From contig JABCZC010000037.1 of NCBI GenBank assembly GCA_013289875.1, positions 1-47,534 on the forward strand: 47,534 nt of DNA, written 5' to 3'. Positions 44,606 to 47,534 of this stretch are shown here, piece after piece. The stretch is from Acidobacteriota bacterium (lineage in GTDB: Bacteria > Acidobacteriota > Terriglobia > Terriglobales > Acidobacteriaceae). Each line of letters begins with the position of its first letter. Position 1 is the stretch's first letter. The translations under genes were made by a program, and so were the position numbers. The notes under the pieces are model-generated. The model did not search any database, was not told the origin of the DNA, and was given only the letters and a program-made list of their open reading frames with translations.

Positions 44606-47395
44606 ATGGCACCCCGTCGCAAAGCGGGCCCGAAGGATCAAGCCGGGACCACTCCGGTCAACGCTGCAGACGCCGTAGACCAGCAGCTAGCGCGCTACCG
44701 CTCTATGCGCGACTTCGGCGTGACCGCCGAGCCTTCCGGCAAATCCCGCTCCAAATCCGCCGCCGCAATCCCCGCCGGCCAGCAGCCCTTCGTCATCCAG
44801 AAGCACGCCGCCACCCGCCTGCACTATGACTTCCGCCTCGGCTGGAACGGCGTCCTCAAAAGCTGGGCTGTCACCAAGGGCCCCAGCTTTTACGTGGGGG
44901 ACAAGCGCCTCGCCGTCGAGGTAGAAGACCACCCCATGGAGTACGGCGGCTTCGAGGGCATCATCCCCAAGGGCCAGTATGGAGGCGGCACCGTCATGGT
45001 CTGGGACCAGGGCTCATGGGAGCCTCAGCCCGGCCACACCGACGTCGACGCCGGCCTGCGCGACGGCTCGCTGAAGTTCATCCTCCACGGCACCAAGCTT
45101 CATGGCAAATGGGCGCTCATCCGCATGAAGCCCCGCCCTGGTGACAAGAAGAACAACTGGCTCCTCATCAAGGAGCACGATGAGTACGAGCGCGCCGAAT
45201 CCGACTCCGCCATCACCGACGAAGCCCCCAACTCCGCCGTTACCGGACGCAGCATCGAGGAAATTGCCCGCGCCGAGACCCACGTCTGGAACTCGAAGGA
45301 CACAGCCACCGGTAAAGCCTGGTTTCGAAACGAACAGTCGGGTAGTGACAAGGGCGCACCCAGCCCAGCGAAGGCCGCCCGCAAGCGCTCTCCTCCGCGC
45401 AAAATCGCCTTCGGCTCTGCACTCGACCGCACCCCCAAAGAACATCTCCCCGCCTTCATCCTTCCTCAACTCGCCACGCAGGCATCGGAAGCCCCCCGCG
45501 GCACTGGCTGGGTTCACGAGCTCAAACTCGACGGTTACCGCATTCAGGCTCGAAAAGACAGTGATCGAGTTCAGCTCCTCACCCGCACCGGCCTCGACTG
45601 GACGCACCGTATGAAGTCTCTCGCCGCCGAACTCGCCGAGCTGCCCGCCGAGTCCGCCATTATCGACGGCGAAGTCGTCGTCCTCTCGCCCAGCGGCAGC
45701 ACCAGCTTCGCCAACCTGCAGGCCGCATTTCAAGAGGGCGCAAAGCATCCACTCACCTACTTCGCTTTTGACCTCCTCCACCTCAACGGACACAACTTGC
45801 GCGACCTAGCCCTCACCGACCGCAAGGCGCTGCTCTCACGCCTCCTCGAAAACCCCGACGACGCCATCCGTTACAGTGATCACGTCGACGCGCCCGGCGA
45901 TCTCGTCTTCAAGGAGGCCTGCAAACTGCACGCCGAGGGCATCATCTCCAAGCGGGCCGACGGCAAATACATCTCCAGCCGCACCACCGACTGGCGCAAG
46001 CTCAAGTGCATCCACGAGCAGGAGCTGGTCATCGGCGGCTTCACCCTGCCCTCGAACAACATCTATGGCGTGGGCGCGCTGCTCCTCGGCTACTACCAGA
46101 AGGGCAAGCTCATTTACGCGGGACGCACCGGCACCGGCTTCACCCGTAAAATTCATGCCGACCTGCGCTCGCGCCTCGACAAGCTCCGTCGCGACTCTGC
46201 ACCCTTCGATACCGTGCCTCCCGACGCGCGCAACGGAGCCATCTGGGTCAAGCCCGAGCTCGTCGCCCAGGTTCACTTCGCCACATGGAGTACCGACAAC
46301 CTCGTCCGCCAGGCCGCATTCCAGGGCCTTCGCGAAGACAAGCCGGCCAGCGAAGTCCGCCGCGAAGAGCCGACCACACCGCCCTCCGCGGGCAAGACAA
46401 AGCACGCCGCCAAGCACGCTGCACACCCCGCGCCCGCACCTGCCGCGCCCAAAAACTTACCCGCGAAAAAGTCCGCGAAGGCATCACAAATCGACCCGCC
46501 AGACCACGCCCCCGTCCGCCTCACGCATCCGGACAAAGTCCTCGACGCCGAATCCGGCCTGACCAAACAGCAGCTCGCCGACTACTACTGGGCCATTGCT
46601 CCGCACATGCTGCCGCATATTGCCAACCGGCCGCTCTCGCTCGTCCGCTGCCCCGACGGCAGCGGCCACCCCTGCTTCTTCCAGAAACACGTCAACAACA
46701 CCCTACCGCCGGACACCGAGTCAGTTCCCGTTCGTGACCGCAAGACCGGCAAGGTCGAGCCCTACATCACGCTCTCCACTCCTAAGGCACTCGTCGGCCT
46801 CGCCCAGCTCGGAGTTCTCGAAGTCCACCCGTGGGGCTCCTGCAACGACTCGCTCGAGCGTCCCGACCGCATCATCATCGACCTCGACCCCGACGCCGCC
46901 ATCGAGTGGGAGACACTGGCCGCCAGCGCCGCCGACGTTCGCAAGCAGCTGAAAAGCCTTGGTCTCGAAAGCTTCCTCAAGACCACCGGAGGCAAAGGCC
47001 TACACGTCGTCTTACCCATCGAGCCTGATCACGACTGGCCCGTCATCAAGCAATTCACGCACGCCTTTGTTCTCGAAATGGAGAAGCGCGACCCCCGCCT
47101 CTACCTCACCAAGATGACCAAGGCCGCACGCACCGGACGCATCTTCCTCGACTATCTCCGCAACCAGCGCGAAGCCACCGCTGTCGCGCCATACTCGCCC
47201 CGCGCCCGCGCCGGAGCACCGGTCTCCATGCCCATCCCCTGGACCGCCCTCAAAGAATCCGAACGCCCCGCCTTCCACGTAACCGACTACGACGACTGGA
47301 AACCCGGTCTCCGGCGCGACCCCTGGAAGGACCTGCCCGAAACAAAGCAGAGCATCACCGCCGAAACGCTGAAGCTCTTCAAGATTTCGACCTGA
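44606..47395 (+). CDS. ligD: Multifunctional DNA ligase LigD (phosphoesterase-ligase-polymerase)
   Basis: A 929-residue end-joining enzyme with three domains. The 3'-phosphoesterase is at about 60-190 (H67, H73 and D75 in QKHAATRLHYDFR). The ATP-dependent ligase is at about 275-585, with nucleotidyl Lys K307 in ELKLDGYR and IIDGEVVVL, EGIISKRADGKY and DWRKLKC after it. The primase-like polymerase is at about 635-925, with metal ligands D759 and D761 (IIIDLDPD) and TTGGKGLHVVLP. Ala/Lys/Pro-rich linkers (about 245-268 and 590-632) separate the domains. The order is that of Pseudomonas LigD, not mycobacterial LigD, where the polymerase comes first. All catalytic residues checked are present. 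It follows ku by nine bases. Confidence 0.96.
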   Translation: MAPRRKAGPKDQAGTTPVNAADAVDQQLARYRSMRDFGVTAEPSGKSRSKSAAAIPAGQQPFVIQKHAATRLHYDFRLGWNGVLKSWAVTKGPSFYVGDKRLAVEVEDHPMEYGGFEGIIPKGQYGGGTVMVWDQGSWEPQPGHTDVDAGLRDGSLKFILHGTKLHGKWALIRMKPRPGDKKNNWLLIKEHDEYERAESDSAITDEAPNSAVTGRSIEEIARAETHVWNSKDTATGKAWFRNEQSGSDKGAPSPAKAARKRSPPRKIAFGSALDRTPKEHLPAFILPQLATQASEAPRGTGWVHELKLDGYRIQARKDSDRVQLLTRTGLDWTHRMKSLAAELAELPAESAIIDGEVVVLSPSGSTSFANLQAAFQEGAKHPLTYFAFDLLHLNGHNLRDLALTDRKALLSRLLENPDDAIRYSDHVDAPGDLVFKEACKLHAEGIISKRADGKYISSRTTDWRKLKCIHEQELVIGGFTLPSNNIYGVGALLLGYYQKGKLIYAGRTGTGFTRKIHADLRSRLDKLRRDSAPFDTVPPDARNGAIWVKPELVAQVHFATWSTDNLVRQAAFQGLREDKPASEVRREEPTTPPSAGKTKHAAKHAAHPAPAPAAPKNLPAKKSAKASQIDPPDHAPVRLTHPDKVLDAESGLTKQQLADYYWAIAPHMLPHIANRPLSLVRCPDGSGHPCFFQKHVNNTLPPDTESVPVRDRKTGKVEPYITLSTPKALVGLAQLGVLEVHPWGSCNDSLERPDRIIIDLDPDAAIEWETLAASAADVRKQLKSLGLESFLKTTGGKGLHVVLPIEPDHDWPVIKQFTHAFVLEMEKRDPRLYLTKMTKAARTGRIFLDYLRNQREATAVAPYSPRARAGAPVSMPIPWTALKESERPAFHVTDYDDWKPGLRRDPWKDLPETKQSITAETLKLFKIST

Positions 47396-47436
47396 ACGGT
47401 GGCAAGTGTAGCCAACAGCTAGGAGACGCAGAAATT

Positions 47437-47534
47437 TCAGTGCGGCTGCGACGGTGCGGGTTGCGCCATTGAGAAGACGTAGAGTGGCAGATTCTCCCGC
47501 GGCGACTTCCAGAAGACGATCACCGCGCGGCCGT
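47437..47534 (-). CDS. C-terminal end of an unidentified gene (cut by window edge)
   Basis: An open frame enters from the window edge and ends in TGA at 47437-47439, giving about 31 residues (including AVIVFWKSPRENLPLYVFSM, with a Pro/Gln-rich end). The alternation of hydrophobic residues looks protein-like, but the fragment is too short to identify. It would converge on ligD. Confidence 0.35.
   Translation of the reverse strand, partial: GRAVIVFWKSPRENLPLYVFSMAQPAPSQPH

Noticed and set aside
1..47534. CRISPR array, rRNA operon or insertion sequence
   Set aside because: No regular direct repeats with spacers, no rRNA sequence and no transposase-like frame were seen on reading the window.

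Overview
The window is ordinary-looking chromosomal DNA of moderately high GC content from a Gram-negative soil-type bacterium, most likely an Acidobacteriia member (Granulicella/Terriglobus/Edaphobacter relatives). That assignment is an inference. It rests on very large Oar-like TonB-dependent receptors with an N-terminal carboxypeptidase-regulatory-like domain, on a LytTR two-component system beside one of them, and on the general gene content. No taxonomic marker gene such as rRNA is present, and I see no insertion sequence, prophage or CRISPR array.

Layout. 1-5.7 kb: the N-terminal part of a HAD hydrolase (-), a translationally coupled xerD-xerC pair (+), and secA (+), which ends in a strong terminator. 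5.7-8.5 kb: a methyl-accepting chemotaxis protein behind a small exported TonB C-terminal-domain protein (-), then a CYTH-domain protein (-). 8.6-14.5 kb: an Oar-like receptor, and upstream of it on the same strand a LytTR response regulator and its LytS/YehU-type kinase. 14.7-22 kb: tRNA-Arg(CCT) with its terminator, a cobalamin riboswitch that leads a BtuB-like receptor, and a 1369-residue Oar-like receptor. 22-29.9 kb: sugar porter, ROK sugar kinase, metallo-beta-lactamase-fold hydrolase and CDGSH protein (-), an ornithine-cyclodeaminase-family enzyme (+), an APC permease and a GT39-type membrane glycosyltransferase (-). 29.9-39.2 kb: uvrC (-), a sigma-54-type promoter in front of an OmpA-family lipoprotein (+), pyrE, a zinc alcohol dehydrogenase, a His-striped 69-residue protein, a CPBP protease and uvrA (-). 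39.2-47.5 kb: a small membrane protein (+), a cupin protein (-), a DHFR-like/SRPBCC/ArsR cassette (-), a PAS histidine kinase (+), ku and ligD (+), and the tail of an unidentified gene (-).

How the genes work together. Four DNA-repair genes lie within 18 kb: uvrC, uvrA, ku and ligD. Ku and LigD form the two-component bacterial end-joining system, with a 16-bp perfect palindrome upstream of ku. Three outer-membrane receptors are under apparently different control: cobalamin riboswitch, LytTR neighbourhood, and unknown. The sugar porter and ROK kinase form a tight uptake/phosphorylation pair. I did not find a clearly undescribed multi-gene system. The best leads are regulatory sites (riboswitch expression platform, sigma-54 promoter, palindromes before ku and before the ArsR cassette), the TonB-domain/chemoreceptor pair, and the His-heptad small protein.
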